Part shown: in pieces, positions 50,771 to 63,791 of the stretch
How the letters are laid out: the number at the start of each line of letters is the position of its first letter
Position numbering within the stretch: the first letter of the stretch is position 1
Source: Capitulum mitella
Lineage: Eukaryota > Arthropoda > Thecostraca > Pollicipedomorpha > Pollicipedidae
Direction of reading: 5' to 3'
Assembly (NCBI GenBank): GCA_030062745.1
Contig: CP099839.1
Location: 39,261,816 to 39,325,815, forward strand
Length of the DNA stretch: 64,000 nucleotides
Made by a program: the position numbers and the translations under genes
The notes under the pieces: model-generated
What the model was told of the DNA's origin: nothing
Database searches by the model: none
The model's input: the letters and a program-made list of their open reading frames with translations, nothing else

Positions 50771-52559
50771 CTCAATGATGCAAACATCTCCTATGTAAAA
50801 GAGAAGTAAGTAGCCCAGCTGCTTACTAAAAATATGTGACGTCAAATAGATCCCGGAAAACAGCGGCCAGCACTCAAAAGTAAGGGTGCGCTGTTCCCTG
50901 GAACCTTAAAACCCTTTCGCATTAGCCTGCACACTCAACAATGCCTTTCATTTTGGACCAAGTGAATGCAGAGCAATTGAGTGAGGGAATATATGAAAAT
51001 ATAAGGACATGATAAAGTCAAACTTAGTGAGTTATTCCTAACGATTTTTTATCTTAGGAATTTTCTCCTCATCTTGAGCATATAGAGATACGTAGGCCAA
51101 GCTAAAGCTATGTTTTCTAAAGCTGGAAACTTTCAGATCTTACTCGAGAACACTGAGGTACGCAGAATAAGGGTCATTTGATGAATGCATGAAAACAATG
51201 AAATTACAGTACTTGTCGGAAATTAATATGCTACCCACCATTCACGGCACATGCCATAATTACGCCTGATGTTCATTTCATGATGAAAGAAAGATGCTCG
51301 CCATGTTATGGAACCCCATGAAAGTAACTGATTCCTCTTGTGTCTTTCTTATATCGCAGCATAGAAAAGGGCTCCATAAAAGCATCTGTCCAAGTGGCCG
51401 ACCTGTCCGGTAAAATTTAGAGGATGTGACGGCTTCAGTACCGTTCCCCTTTGACCCGTTTCGTCCACTGCCTTTGCTGCAAATGTGTGTTTTGGCTAGG
51501 GCAGTTCGTCCACGCTCCGGTGAATGGAGCTTTCTAGACTGTATTAGCCGTCAGATGTCATTGTTTCTATCATCGAAATCACATCTCACAGAACTTAACA
51601 CATCTTCTCCATGTCTTTTCGTGGAAGCTGCGCCAAGAAACGACATGAAGCACATATCCCACATTACATAGGTCATTTTCAGCTTCCAAGAAAGGCGACT
51701 CTTAACATTGCTAACGCAAGCCTAGAATCTAGAAATTCTTGCCGATTTATCGCGCATCCAGCGATGGTTCGCGAAGTACTTTACATTTGACTTTGAGGAG
51801 TCGTTAAACTTCCGGACAAACAGGATGACTTCCGTTACTTTTCAAGCTGTCAACATCCTGTTTTGCAAGAGATAGTTAAGACGATCTAGAAGTGGGTTTA
51901 GTCCACTGACTTGCTCGAAGCAAAGCTTTTCAGTTCGTTCTTGATCAAGTTTTGAAACCGTTGTACCGGATATGAAACGCAGCAGTTTACAAGAAACAGT
52001 GGCAGGATATCAGCGTTTTCCGGAATAATCGTAATATGCCATTTTCGATGGCTTTGTACAAGCGTGGTTTTATACGTGCTTTGTTGTGCAACAAAAATAT
52101 CATTTAAGTTCCCGAAACGAAGAAAGCTGCAGTGGGTAGTGGCACAAACTACGAGGGAAAATAGATCAGCTTCTTCGAATATCGCAGTCTTTCAGAAAAC
52201 ACGAATTATGTGTGCATTCTGTGTACCTCTGGCATGCACAGCACCCTCAGAGCTTATCCCAAACGCTGCATCTCATAACAAGGGCTCCGTCACAGTCCCA
52301 CAGTTAAAAGTTGGGAGACATCGAAGTTGAAATTTACATTGAAGAGACATTGAAGTCGTTCTGGCAACGTTTGTCGACGTCTTCTTAATCCTCAAAAACT
52401 TGACTGACGTTTCCCTTCAACCACCTGGCCTTTCTGACATACCCTTGGCATAGCCCAAACTTACGTGCAGCGAGGTAGAACATTTTCAGAGTTACTCGAG
52501 CAAAAGTCATCTTAAAGTTGCTTCCAGCCAACGCCGTGCGCTCATGGACTATGATTTTC
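50771..52559. other. spacer upstream of the dopamine transporter
   Basis: AT-rich; no gene, RNA or repeat is recognised. Confidence 0.4.
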
Positions 52560-52946
52560 TAGAAATATGCAGCTGCGTCCGCAGAACCCCACTTCCGCCG
52601 TCGAGTCGGCCTCGGAGCCGCTGCCTCTGCCTCCGATGTGAGGCGGCGTCCTACGGCGCGTCGTCGCAGCGTCTTGTAATTCCATGTCGCATAGTCCTCC
52701 GACACAGCGTCGGGGCGTCCTCAGACGCCGTGTCGCGGCGTCCTCTGCCCCCGTGTCGCGGAGTCCCTTGGCGCGTTGTCACGGTGCCCGCGGGCCCCCG
52801 TCCGGCTCGCTCCGCGTCGCGGTCGGCCGTCGTGGCCGCCGCGCCGGCGGCCGCCTCAGTCGGGCTCGGCCGCCGGCAGCCGACGGCGGCGGGCGATGTG
52901 GACGGCGCCGGCGGCGACTCCCGGGGCGCGGCGCCGCTGACTGCCG
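52560..52946 (+). promoter_or_regulatory. GC-rich 5' region of the dopamine transporter
   Basis: This CpG-rich block precedes the transporter start, with an in-frame TGA at 52938-52940 just before the ATG. It probably contains the 5' UTR and promoter. Long open frames in other phases and on the minus strand are composition effects. No TATA box is evident. Confidence 0.45.
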
Positions 52947-53100
52947 ATGGGCCGCCGCTCGCTGGTGCCGGCCTCCGCCGGCGAGGAGGACCGCGAGACA
53001 TGGGGCAAGAAGGTCGACTTCCTCCTCTCGGTGATCGGCTTCGCCGTCGACCTCGCCAACGTCTGGCGGTTCCCATACCTCTGCTACAAGAACGGTGGAG
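52947..53100 (+). CDS. DAT: dopamine transporter (SLC6 family), first coding exon only
   Basis: The ATG at 52947 starts a short cytoplasmic tail ([22 protein letters not shown]), then VDFLLSVIG and [17 protein letters not shown], the first transmembrane helix of sodium/chloride-dependent neurotransmitter transporters. The [16 protein letters not shown] form matches dopamine/noradrenaline transporters better than serotonin transporters (LGNVWRFPYICYQ). The aspartate of AVDL, which binds the substrate amine in this subfamily, is present. The exon ends at 53100 in phase 1 with donor GTAGGT. The protein takes dopamine back up across the plasma membrane of dopaminergic neurons. The following 10.9 kb show no second exon, so the rest of the gene lies beyond the window. 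Confidence 0.92.
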
Positions 53101-53211
53101 GTAGGTCGGGTCTCGGCGCCGCCGCCCGCCGCTCGGCCGGAGGTGCGACGGGCGGCGACACCCTTGCGGCGAGATGACGGGATGTCGTGAAGTCCGTGTA
53201 CTTGTACGCGT

Positions 53212-53855
53212 GCCTGGAGATTTCCGAGAATTATAGGGATTTCAGAGCGTTTCTTTCCAGTCATTGCCACAGGCTTAGTGTTGAAATCCCAAATATTGGG
53301 GGTGGTGGTCCGAACCTCCCCCCCCTGGGTCGCCAGCCATGCGCGCCCGTATAGGAGGTTGGTGTGATCGATGTCAGTTGTGAAAGAATGTCCTCCTTGT
53401 CCGAACGAGCGAACTGCAAATCTGCAGTTCATTAATTGGCTTGTTCCCGGTAGTGGACTTATGTTCCACTGGATGTGCCCCGGCTTGAGGCACTCAGGTA
53501 AAGATGCCTTTGAAATCGACTGCCAGCAAAGAATCTGCCGTGCATGGTGAGACAGGGCCGACTGCCAGTTTTAGGGTCTCAATAAAAGGTCTCTTTTACG
53601 TGTCCCGCTTATATAAGTCAACCATGAGTGTCGTTTTCTGTAGGCCTGTTAGGGTCCAGGCCTGACCAACTCGGCTTTCAGTCCCACCAACCATGGCTGA
53701 CGATTCCGGGGGTGGGGGCGGGGGGCTAGGTACCCTCAATATTCAGGGAATTTAACATAAGGCCCATGGTATTGACTAGAAAGGAGCGGTCTGAAATCCT
53801 CTGAAATCCCATTCCTCCCCCCCCCCACCCAATAACTTTTGGAAATCTCCAGCCA
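53212..53855. repeat. imperfect inverted repeat in dopamine transporter intron 1
   Basis: The segment 53212-53341 matches the reverse complement of 53691-53855, with shared blocks CATGGCTG, TCTGAAATCC and GAAATCTCCAG and C- or G-runs. The spacer is 350 bases. It may be two opposite copies of a short element or the ends of one fold-back element. Confidence 0.75.
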
Positions 53856-54282
53856 TGCTGCCAACGTTTCCCTAAACCCTATCAATGCTGTTTTTTCATA
53901 TCTTAAATCGTGTATGTATGGCATAAAAGGGAAATACAAAATCAGGAATATCATGCATGACAGTGATTGTACCGATCATTAGACACTATAAATGCACAGG
54001 TACTTACTTAAACTAACATATCGTGAGGACTGACGCCAGATGGATAACGAGCCAGGCAACTCAGTACGATGTGTGGCAGACTCTTATTCGAGTCCCAGAA
54101 CGGGCACCGGTATCTGACCGGAGACCGAAAGGGCCTGCCGGTCACGGGTGGCCGTGAGGTCGTACTACACCGAAAAACTCTCCAGTGCTATCTGATCCAA
54201 TGCCTCGGGCAAAATTATTCCATTTGGAAACATCTGAACATGCAGGTAACGTAGCCAGGGTCCACGCAGGAAGGCAGCATAT

Positions 54283-54330
<48 letters not shown>
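54283..54330. repeat. (TA)n microsatellite
   Basis: About 48 bases of alternating TA with a single TGTA interruption. Confidence 0.97.
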
Positions 54331-54333
<3 letters not shown>

Positions 54334-57300
54334 TGGCTGTGTGATAAATAAAAAATGACAAGAAATGGAACATTGTATTCCGCCAAAATGAGATTGCCTA
54401 AATCCGTTGAGAAACTCACATTTGGAGGCAGGGTACGTTGTCGGACCCTCGGCTCGGCTCTGCGCAGCCCATTCACCCAAAACGACACCACTGACGACAA
54501 CCTAACTGTAGGGCTGGTAAGGCCGTGGCGTTACGGTCTTTGTGTAATTTGAGCGTGTAGCACTGCATAGAAAGAAATTGCTTCAAAATACCTCCGGCCT
54601 CACCAAACTTAAAAGCGCCGAGTGACCATGGTCCCACTGACAGGTGAGATTATGGTGAGATTATGCTAATGCTCTTTGAAAGACGTTACTAAGACAAGTC
54701 GCTTGGGGTATTAAAAGTATGTGATTAGGTGGAACCAAATGAAATATGCTGTAAGGGTCATGACGAATGATTGGGACATAAAAGTGTGCACTTCGTCCTT
54801 GATGAAGAATCGATTAGGTCGGTTTATTACCTCCTATGCTACATCAGGTTTTGCGTAAAATTCATTGGACATCTTGTTTTCAATTCGCTGCTATTTCAGT
54901 TTCCTCGTCTACGTATCATTCAAAGGACTTTTTAGGTTAAAGTGCGCCCCGTGAGATGAATGTTCTGTGTATAGTTTCGCACCGTGCAGTGATCGGGTTT
55001 ATCAGTTTTCAGACTTTTGGATTTCTTCTACTTATCCAGTGTTTGCACGATAAAAGGCATTAAAGTACGTGCAAATGACAGTGGCAATTACTTATCGACC
55101 CATTCCTTTGCACATATGCACATATGTAACATATTCACAACCAAAAGCCAGTTCGCTTACGTAGTAAGTAACTATTTTAGCTGTAAGTTATTTAGAGTAA
55201 ATAATTTACGGGCAGTTATATGTGATTGCTCTTCACATTGCTGGTCCGTGCAAGACGCATCTTCACTTGTCAGCGGAGAAATTGGTTCCCAGGTTCCAGA
55301 AGTTTTAGCATGTGCGTACAAAACATGTCATACTGCATCGCTTCTCAACGTGCGCAGTCAACACTGTGCGGAAATGTAAGGATTTGTTGCACCTGGCATT
55401 CAGATTCATTGGCATTGAGAAGGTCCACAAATAGGCCTTCTGCAGAGATCTTCAGAAGGGAGGTCAATTATTTCCTCAACCGATACCAGAGACAAGCTCG
55501 TGGTAAATGGTTATGGATTCATTTTTATGTCTCGTGGAACAGAAAATTCTTAATTTGTACTTTTGCTTATTTATGTAAATCAATGTTTGGAGATCGATGC
55601 TTCAGTAAGTTCAGCAAAGTTCTACTTACGCATAGCATTGCTCTTTGTTGACTCGGAACTTCTACAATGCGTGAATTAATCAAGTCAAACGGAACAGTTT
55701 AGTGTTACTTTGTCCAAACTCAGACTGGTAGACCAAAAAACCGAGAGGAAGTTGGTTAGATTCCAGAAATCGTTGGCAACAGCTTTGTGTTGACAAGTAA
55801 AATACAACGAGGCTTGAAAGTCCTGGAATTGTGAAGCAGACCGTGGATATATAAAAGTTTGATTAAATGAAAAATTTCGGTTTTACCGACTGTCTGTGTC
55901 TGTCTGTCTTTCTGTCTTTCTGTCGTCAAATCTTTACTCCGGTCCAGAACCCAAATTGGACTGACGGATCGGCACATGCCGTGCACTGCTCGAAACGTCT
56001 CGCGCGCCGCCAGAAAATCCGCCAATGTTTTTCACGCTGCAACCCATCGTTGGCGCGTGCCGCGCGCTTCAAGGCTGATTTTTGCTCATAGGGATAACAC
56101 GAAAAACGGGAAACGCAAACGGCATCAAACATTGTTCCGGTTCCGGCGAGTTTTCTCGGCAACCACGGGCCGGATGGACTCGAAACGCGTCAATTTGGAA
56201 TGTCAGTTAAACGAGCAATCGTGTGACGCATAGCACGTTTCAGTGCGCGCCGCACGTGCCACGCGCAAACGACGATAACGTAAAAATACCTTTCCCGGGC
56301 GTTTTTCAGGACTGGGTGTGGTGCTGGCGATAGGAGGTCGTTGCGACTCGGAAAAAGCATCACGGTATAGCTCAATGTTCCGTCTTCATTCGTATCGGGA
56401 GCCCAAAGGCTGCGACCCACGGTTCGGGCGCCGTGCCGCCTGAAAACAGACGATACAGTCATTTTCGAGCTCCTTATCGATTCCGCTTCAATATCGCGTA
56501 GAAGCTCTTCACTTTTTGCAATGAAAATTACGCAGACGTGCAGCCCGTTCTTTTGCGCTCTATATCAACCCCAAAATATTGTATTTTGTTGTCGTAAGTC
56601 TGGAAAAGATTATTTAGTAAACCAGCCCAAAAAAAACGAATAGAGCACTCGTGGTCCAAAACCTAAGATCCGCGAGGTCAGAAACTCAGCACGTTTCATT
56701 ATCAAGGTAGTGTTGGTTTCAGAAGGCTGCCTTGGCCACCCAGAGACAGTAACTCGAAATGGATACCCTCTCAAACGAAACTGAACAGCATATCGCATAG
56801 CATCCTGTGTGCGTTTCAAGATAATGCTCATGGGCAAGAAACGGAGTAAAGTGGCTATTTCCCAAGTTTTCACCTCTTCTGCCGGACGTAGAAACAGTCG
56901 CGAAGATCCATCAAAGCGACGAGCGTCCAGCAAGAAGCACGGTACCGTAATTTTCGACAATCCGCGCCCCAAAACCCAACACAAACGGATATCCCAAAGT
57001 TCAGTTTGCTTCGAAACTGACAATATTTGAAACTGGGCAGTTCAGTGTTCATGAACCTTGCTTAACGAAGTAAGAGGCAGGCCCTAGTAGATGTATTAAT
57101 TTTTACTCTGATGAAAGTGGCTTTCACACAAAAGATCATTCTCCACATTTTGTTTTTATTCTGATGTTTTTTATGTTTACAAGTCAAATACGAAATGCTT
57201 GAAGTTCCTGAAACTGTCGGATAGCCTCTGAATATGTATAGTATTGCTTGATTAAACGAAAAAATCGGTATTAATAGAGATTCTGGGTAATAACCAGAAT
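54331..57300. other. non-coding DNA, probably transporter intron or intergenic
   Basis: Open frames near 55017-55651 and 55926-57030 lack recognisable domains. No confident gene, RNA or repeat. Confidence 0.4.
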
Positions 57301-57327
57301 GCCCAAGCCCAAGCCCAAGATGCCCAA

Positions 57328-57333
<6 letters not shown>

Positions 57334-57389
<56 letters not shown>

Positions 57390-57545
57390 AAAGAAAGGGT
57401 GAGGGGGAAGGAGGAAGGGAGGGAGAAGGGAAAGAGAGAGAGGGGAAAGAGAAAGAAATAGAGAGAGGAGAGACGAGAGAGAAAGGAAGAAAGAGAGAAG
57501 GCGAGAGAGAAAGGGATAAAGAGAGAAGGAGAGAGAGATAGAGGA
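57334..57545. repeat. (TA)n microsatellite followed by a GA-rich tract
   Basis: About 52 bases of TA repeats (57334-57385) are followed by a purine-rich GAGA/GGAA tract to about 57545. Three CCCAAG units lie just before it. Confidence 0.95.
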
Positions 57546-57665
57546 TGTTTATGGTTAGGACAATAGTACCCATGAAGACTTCTAACATCGAGTAGTTCAA
57601 TGCGACAAGCAGGACCAGCTGGCCTTTGGCCGTCTTGTCTCTGCTAGCTAGTACGAACGAACAAT

Positions 57666-57937
57666 CCACAACACCAAGAAAAGATGACTTAGTCTCAGAA
57701 AGTTCTTAAATTGGACAGGAGGATCTAAATGATGAATCTTAACAATATTTTTCGGCAACCAGGCCCACGTCAGATACAAGAAACAAACAACTCCAGATAG
57801 CAGCGCTGCCCTGGATTGTGTTTTTGTGCTTTGCGTGGGCCTGGTTGCCAAGATATACTGAGAATTTTTGTCATCTAGATCCTCCTGGTCAATTAAATAT
57901 TTCTGGGATTAAGATCTCATCTTGGTGCCATGTCGCC
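57666..57937. repeat. fold-back hairpin element with ~120-base arms
   Basis: Arms 57666-57795 and 57815-57937 are reverse complements with about 75-80% matching by eye. A small inner palindrome (AGCAGCGCTGC) lies at the tip. The best-matched core is GTGGGCCTGGTTGCC and its complement. Both strands therefore show a matching WAWLP...HLDPP peptide, which is an effect of the symmetry and not coding evidence. Confidence 0.8.
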
Positions 57938-60900
57938 CAGGCCCAAAGAGGGTTCATCTTTCATCAAACGAACCATAAGCTAGTTTTGCATGTGTTACTT
58001 TGTGGTAGCTCTTTGATGCTTTTTATTTTACGTTGTCGACTGGCCATTTTTCTTTCCTTCCCCGCTCTTTATCTTTCAACGGTTCCGGCGGTCTGAAATC
58101 GACTCGTTTTGCCCTATATGTATCCTTTACTTCTATTCAGCAGGTGTCAATGCCTGAGGAAGCGTTTTACCGGAAGCAGTGCTCGACTGGACACCCGTCA
58201 TGATGTCGTCGCCGTCCACGCCCATTCCTTCTCCGAGTACAATCTCCATAGTTTTTAATAGTAACCACGTTTGTTAACTGCACCATTTTCGGTGAGCGTC
58301 AGTTTTTATTCTGATGTCAGTGAACTGACGAAGATCAGATGTTTTTAAATACAAATATAAATATCATAACGCACTGCGACTTTCGTATCTCCTCGTGTCA
58401 CTTGATGCCATCTCTGCATGACGTATCGTATGTGCAAGACGAGTTACGAAGTGACGCGTGCAGCTACTGCAGTTGGCTTCTGATTCGAGCGAGCCACATT
58501 CAGACCTGAGCCTGCCGCGGTGAATGTGGCAACTTGCACGGAACAGTCGTGCAGGTCAGTGCCCGGCCGCCGCCGACGGGCCGGCCGGCCCCGACCGGCA
58601 CCGATCCGCGGCGATAACGGCGCACCACCGATGGCCGGAGGCAGAAGCGCTAGTGCCCTTCCGACGCCGCGACACGCCATTTCCGGCGCCCCCCCCGCCC
58701 CCCCCCCCCCCGGCCGCCCGGCAGGTTTGAGAAAAACAGCGCCCTCCCGCGCCGGCCTCCGAGACGGGATGAGTGCCGGTGGAGCAGGGCCCAGTCCTCC
58801 TACTCGTCGAACCGCAGTGATCTCCGGGCATCACACAGGTCGATAGACCGAAAGACTGATCAGGGAGATGTATAAGTGTGTGTTGAGTTTTTTGGATTGG
58901 AGCGTAAATCGTTTCTACAAGTTGAAAAGGACGCCGCAAATATGTGTGGTGAGGGTTGAAAAATTATCGGGACTAGGGTTTCTAAGACCACAGGTCGATG
59001 ATGAGATGGATTATTGCACCAATCTGCGAGCCTCAGATCACCAATGCTAAGTATAGCATGTGAATAGATGAACATATGCCAACGCTGGACGCTTCTGAAC
59101 AGACGGAGCTTATGAACACAATCATGACTTGATTGGTTCTTGAGAAACTTACGACTCAGGTATCGATTGTTTTTTACGACAGGGGAAGGCAACATTTAGC
59201 TTCTTGAATCGAACTTGCGAGAATATTTGCAATAGACTTTTTACTTACCTCACGGCCTGTGGCCCTCTTATAATATGCAGCCGTCGTTATAATGTAATAA
59301 GCCCAAGCTACGCCCCATATCGACCAGTCGTTTTGGTACGTGAACGAGAACCTTTGTTATATGGGAGTGGGACGTGGTAAAATTGATCGGAACTCCTTTG
59401 GAACGTAGGTATTTCCTTATCACTGTTTCCTCCGGTATTTGTATTAAATGTCTCATTTATCATATCAGACCATTTTCTCGATCAATAATTTAGCTCTTTC
59501 CAGTCATTCTTTTTATATGTCATTACTACGTGTCTCAATGGTCAGTCCTCGTTACTTTAACCGCATTAAGAAGAGCTGCTATTGGTGGGGCTCGTGGAGA
59601 CTAAGGCATCATTACATGTTGGTATGTTTTGCGATTTCAACCCGCCCCGAGGACGGCGGCGAACTCACGCACAAACACATGATCGGTCCGCTTTCTCCGT
59701 TTCCGAGTCTTACTAAATTTTCTTCTTTCGTTCGCATCGCCTTGGAACCAAAAGAAATGAAAACCACGTCTAACTCTAGTTTAATCTGCACCAGAACATT
59801 TCAACGACGTTCGAAATTGAAAAACTTTGGTGAACGCTACCACAGCGGCAATGAAACAGACAAATGTCATACAGCCAATCCTGTCACGTCAAGCACGGGA
59901 CAACATAGCCATATTGATGATGTTTTGTTTCATCATCGCCCCACACAATCGGCGAACGCTCTGTCTACTTCATGGCGCTCTTTCTTAACGGAACTTACAA
60001 TACAAGGCGACAATTCATTGCATCATTTTGAACGCAATATTCAAATCCAAGTCACAAAAACGTAGCAGTCTCAGTAGGAACAAAGCCATCAAATTGTTCT
60101 CATGGCATCATCGTGCAATATCTTTCTCTTCATATCCCTTTTGATCTGTCGCCGTTCAAACACTGCGTCCTCCTGAAGGATAGATGAAGTCGGTATGGAT
60201 TGGCGACGCCAATGGCGTGGCAGCCCGTTGGCGTGTTGGCCGCCGCGGCCAATTCCTGTCGTCGGCACAAAAGAAACAAATTAATGGTGTCAGGAGGGCT
60301 CATTCTTCCCATTTTCCATTTCCATCTTGTTCGAAGTGAACCTTAACATGAAACAGACTTGAAAACGCTGATGGCTGTGCAAATGACAGTCGTTTAGGGG
60401 AGTTGGAGCTTACCGGTCTGTTCGTCAGCGTACGGCCAAAGCTAAACGCAACATACCCTCCACAGTTGGCAGATATAAATAGGTTTTCAGCCGGACTTCA
60501 GAAACAGATTCTTGCTGCTCTTTTTTCCTGCCTTATTTCGCAGTATTCTTATCGTTAGAATCTACGCTGTTCTGACATCAACTTTCCCGTTCTTGTCTAC
60601 ACAGTCTGCAGTTTTTCTGACTTGTCTACCAATTCTTCTTTTATGTCTTGACGTTGTCTATACATCAGATATTCCCTGTGCAACGTGACCCACGCATTTT
60701 AAAGATTTCAGACATGCTTTTCCCCAGGGGTCGGTTTCATTGTCGCGATCTTCGATGGTGTCCTTAAATTTTTCAACTATTAGCAGAATTAGATCGTCAT
60801 TTTGCTTGTATTTTAACTTGGATGGAATGGAATCTTTGGATGGAATATTTTAATTTGGATGGGATGGAAAAGCGCCCTGAGCGGAGTCTTGTTTGCCCCT

Positions 60901-62965
60901 CAGCGCAAGATTGTTCGTTTGTAATGGCCTCAAGAAACTCGAAAGTGTCTAGGTGCACTCAACCTAACGAAATGTTCCATCGGCGATTTCACCCTTCAGC
61001 GGAATATTTATACGATGTATATCTTCCACTGTCCATTCTACTGCGTTCCATGTCAGTATTGGAAATCTGGACGCTTGAGTTCCTTTCCCTCAACTCTTCC
61101 CGAGGATATAAAAATCATTCAGGAGGTCGGTGACGTCGTCCTTCTCCTCATCTGAATTCTCTTGAAAATCTATTAGTGCATGAGTCACATAACTTTCTGA
61201 AACGAAAGCTGGAGCCAATGCCTTATGAAACTCAGAACGAACGTTCTCATTTTCTGCACAGAAACAAGCAACATTTGAGTCTTTGAGCTTCCCACACGCT
61301 TTGGGCAAAGTGAAAGAAACAGAAGCTCTCCACGCGTCCCTAAACGCGGCCTTGAAGCCGTTCATCGCTGCTTATTAGATATTGATCGTCGAAACTCGAG
61401 AACACCCTTCTTGTCAACCACGGTGCAAGTTTTCACCCAAAGCCCTAACAAAAACTGAGACAGGAGTCCTCTGATTTGTTGGCCATAAGGACAAAGCAAC
61501 CTGCTGTGACACTTTCGTGTTTTCCGTAATGTAGATGTATAAATCAGTGTCAAAATTCTAGGGGCAAATTTCAAGGTTCATTATTCCCCGAACCGAAAAT
61601 TACTCATAGCCAGATCCCTAACTGCGTAATCCTTACACACTGGAATTACACAGCTGTCACTTTAAAAAACTAATACCAAACAACATGATACTTTCTCCCG
61701 TGCTAATGCGGTTATACATTTCTGGAATGTCTAGCAAATTCGACAAAGTGATATGCAGTGATGGCTGGTGATGATGGTTCATGGTTGCTGATGGTTGATC
61801 TTCTCTCCTTACCCTCCTGATAGTCTTTTTTTCAAAGATTCCTCCTTCGGCAGAGAAACAAAACTTTTGACATGCAGCGAGCTGTAGACTTCTTATGTTG
61901 GATGCAGAGAATTCAAGTAAGGCTCTCCCTCTGCTCTCTCTTTTACTACCGTGGCTTTGCATTCTCCAAAATTCGGCACATGACTTGGTTCGCCCATATC
62001 TGTCCACGTTGTGTCATCTGGAGAAACCTGCAGCCGTCCTTTGCACTTAGCTATTCATTTATATAGCACATCCACTGTGATCATTTCCCGCCATCATCTG
62101 GACACTGACCAGCATACATGTAGCCATTAAGAATGGTTCCTCTGCCACGTTCTCCACACCTTCTAAAAAATTTAGGATCATATTCAGATAATTTAGAGGT
62201 AATAAAATGCACTGAACAACCAAATGCGGTGCAAAATTAATTTTCCATCGTCCTAAAAGTTTGTTTGTTTTGGTACTCAGATAAAAAAGATAAGCTGCCA
62301 AATATGTTTGTTAACTTTTCATGAGCACATGATTTCTTTTCCAAGTGCTATATTTTGAAAGGACTACATACGTTATTTTCGTGGACAATGATTTCCTTTG
62401 TAGGAAATATTAATTTATGATGTTTTCCTGCAAGATTATTCCCATGTACGAAACCTACGTGTAAGAACTTGATTTCGCAGGAAATTCTCTGCTAAGAATT
62501 TAAACGTAAGATTTGCATTGCGTAAACAATGTCCAAGTAAGAATCTGTTCATAACGATATGTCTGGATTCCGATGCCGAACGTAGGATAAAGGAACGCTT
62601 CCTCCTCTCCCATTTTTGCGCCACTCGGATTTGCGTCTACGGACGTTGCAAGAAATTTGCATGCATGCATGCATGCATTTGCAAGAAAATGCAAGAAAAA
62701 GACTTTGCAAAAAACGTCCCACCAGTTTTACACCGTACTGAGTTACCGATGTTCCTGCACTAAGGTTTGTTCGGAAAGTCACCCAGTAATTCTGGCAGGC
62801 TTTGGTAAGCGGAAATGATTTTTGCTTGGGATTCGTCCATAAATTTCGTAACGATGGAAGTAGATGGGCGAGGGAGTTGACCAACGCGCAACAAAGCGTT
62901 ACAACAGGATTTGGCGGAACGTTACGTAATACCGCCACATCAAAGAAGAAAAGAGACTAATGGCC
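57938..62965. other. gene-poor stretch with one GC-rich island
   Basis: A GC-rich island with long C-runs lies at 58500-58830, without supportable exons. A GCAT run lies at 62661-62680. An open frame at 59448-60065 is unusually long (205 codons) but has no recognisable domain. A possible coding relic on the minus strand at 61090-61365 is listed separately. Confidence 0.4.
61090..61365 (-). pseudogene. possible coding relic or exon, unknown family
   Basis: A minus-strand frame of 91 residues (start MNGFKAAFRDAWRASV, later an acidic NSDEEKDDVTDLL) has coding-like composition. Upstream, 61400-61560 shows coding-like sequence in a different phase, with stops between the two. The pattern suggests a decayed gene or two exons without clear splice sites. 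No domain was recognised. Confidence 0.3.
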
Positions 62966-62969
62966 TTAA

Positions 62970-63737
62970 CCGCGTATTCCCGGAGGGCTGGACGGTATGG
63001 CAGATTCCCTGCAGGGGGCGGATTCGGCCCTCCTGAGATCTGAAGAACTACAAATCTGATCTCATCGCAACAAACGGCAATCGATTTGCCATGATGTTAA
63101 CCACATTTCTATAAAAGGAAGTTTTCAAAATTTCGAAAGGGGTAGATACAGGGGGCAAAAATGTCGAAATGGGGATATTTTTGAACTTCTTATAACTCCG
63201 CTGTTTATGGACCGATTAGAAATTGGCATGAATCGAAAGGTTATGAACGGGACTTTTACCATTGATCCATACCGTTGAAACTTTGGGAAAATTCATGAGC
63301 GTTCACATGGTTTCGAAAAAAGGAGGATTAGTTTTTTCAGAAACTGAAATGACCAAAATGTTATAAGCCATTTTTTGCTTGTACCAGTCATGTTATGCTG
63401 ACGAAGTACAAAGCGTATTACAATGTTCATATAATGTTAGCATAGGCGGTGAAAGGGACGTGAAGAAGTTGAATTGTCATGGCCACATGTTTTTTAGGTC
63501 AACTTACTACCTTTGAACTTAAATGACGTCCAATGACCTTAGAGTCACTTGGAATGACCTCGCGTGAATTTCATGTTATCTGAAAACGTTCCCAATCATT
63601 TGAATTCACTCTATTTCTGAGATTTCATTTTACGCCTATTGTGATGCAGGAACGCGCACTGACGTTCTAGGTCATAGCTCCGTGACCCGACCTGATATCA
63701 AGCTGAAACTAGGTGCATAAGTAGAGGGCACCCATCT

Positions 63738-63791
<54 letters not shown>

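Noticed and set aside
54010-54120. tRNA-like TTCGAGTCCC box
   Set aside because: No matching A box, anticodon arm or acceptor stem could be drawn around it.
56610-57023. 137-codon minus-strand frame
   Set aside because: No recognisable motif; a comparably open plus-strand frame lies across it.
57648-58096. Matching peptides on both strands (WAWLP...HLDPP)
   Set aside because: The similarity is forced by the inverted repeat and is not evidence of coding.
59448-60065. 205-codon plus-strand open frame
   Set aside because: The longest unexplained frame in AT-richer DNA, but codon use and composition are not coding-like, no domain or hydrophobic pattern is seen, and no splice or promoter context supports it.
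60130-60312. GC-rich minus-strand segment with an acceptor-like CGACAG
   Set aside because: Short, self-complementary (TTGGCG/CGCCAA blocks) and without a family match.
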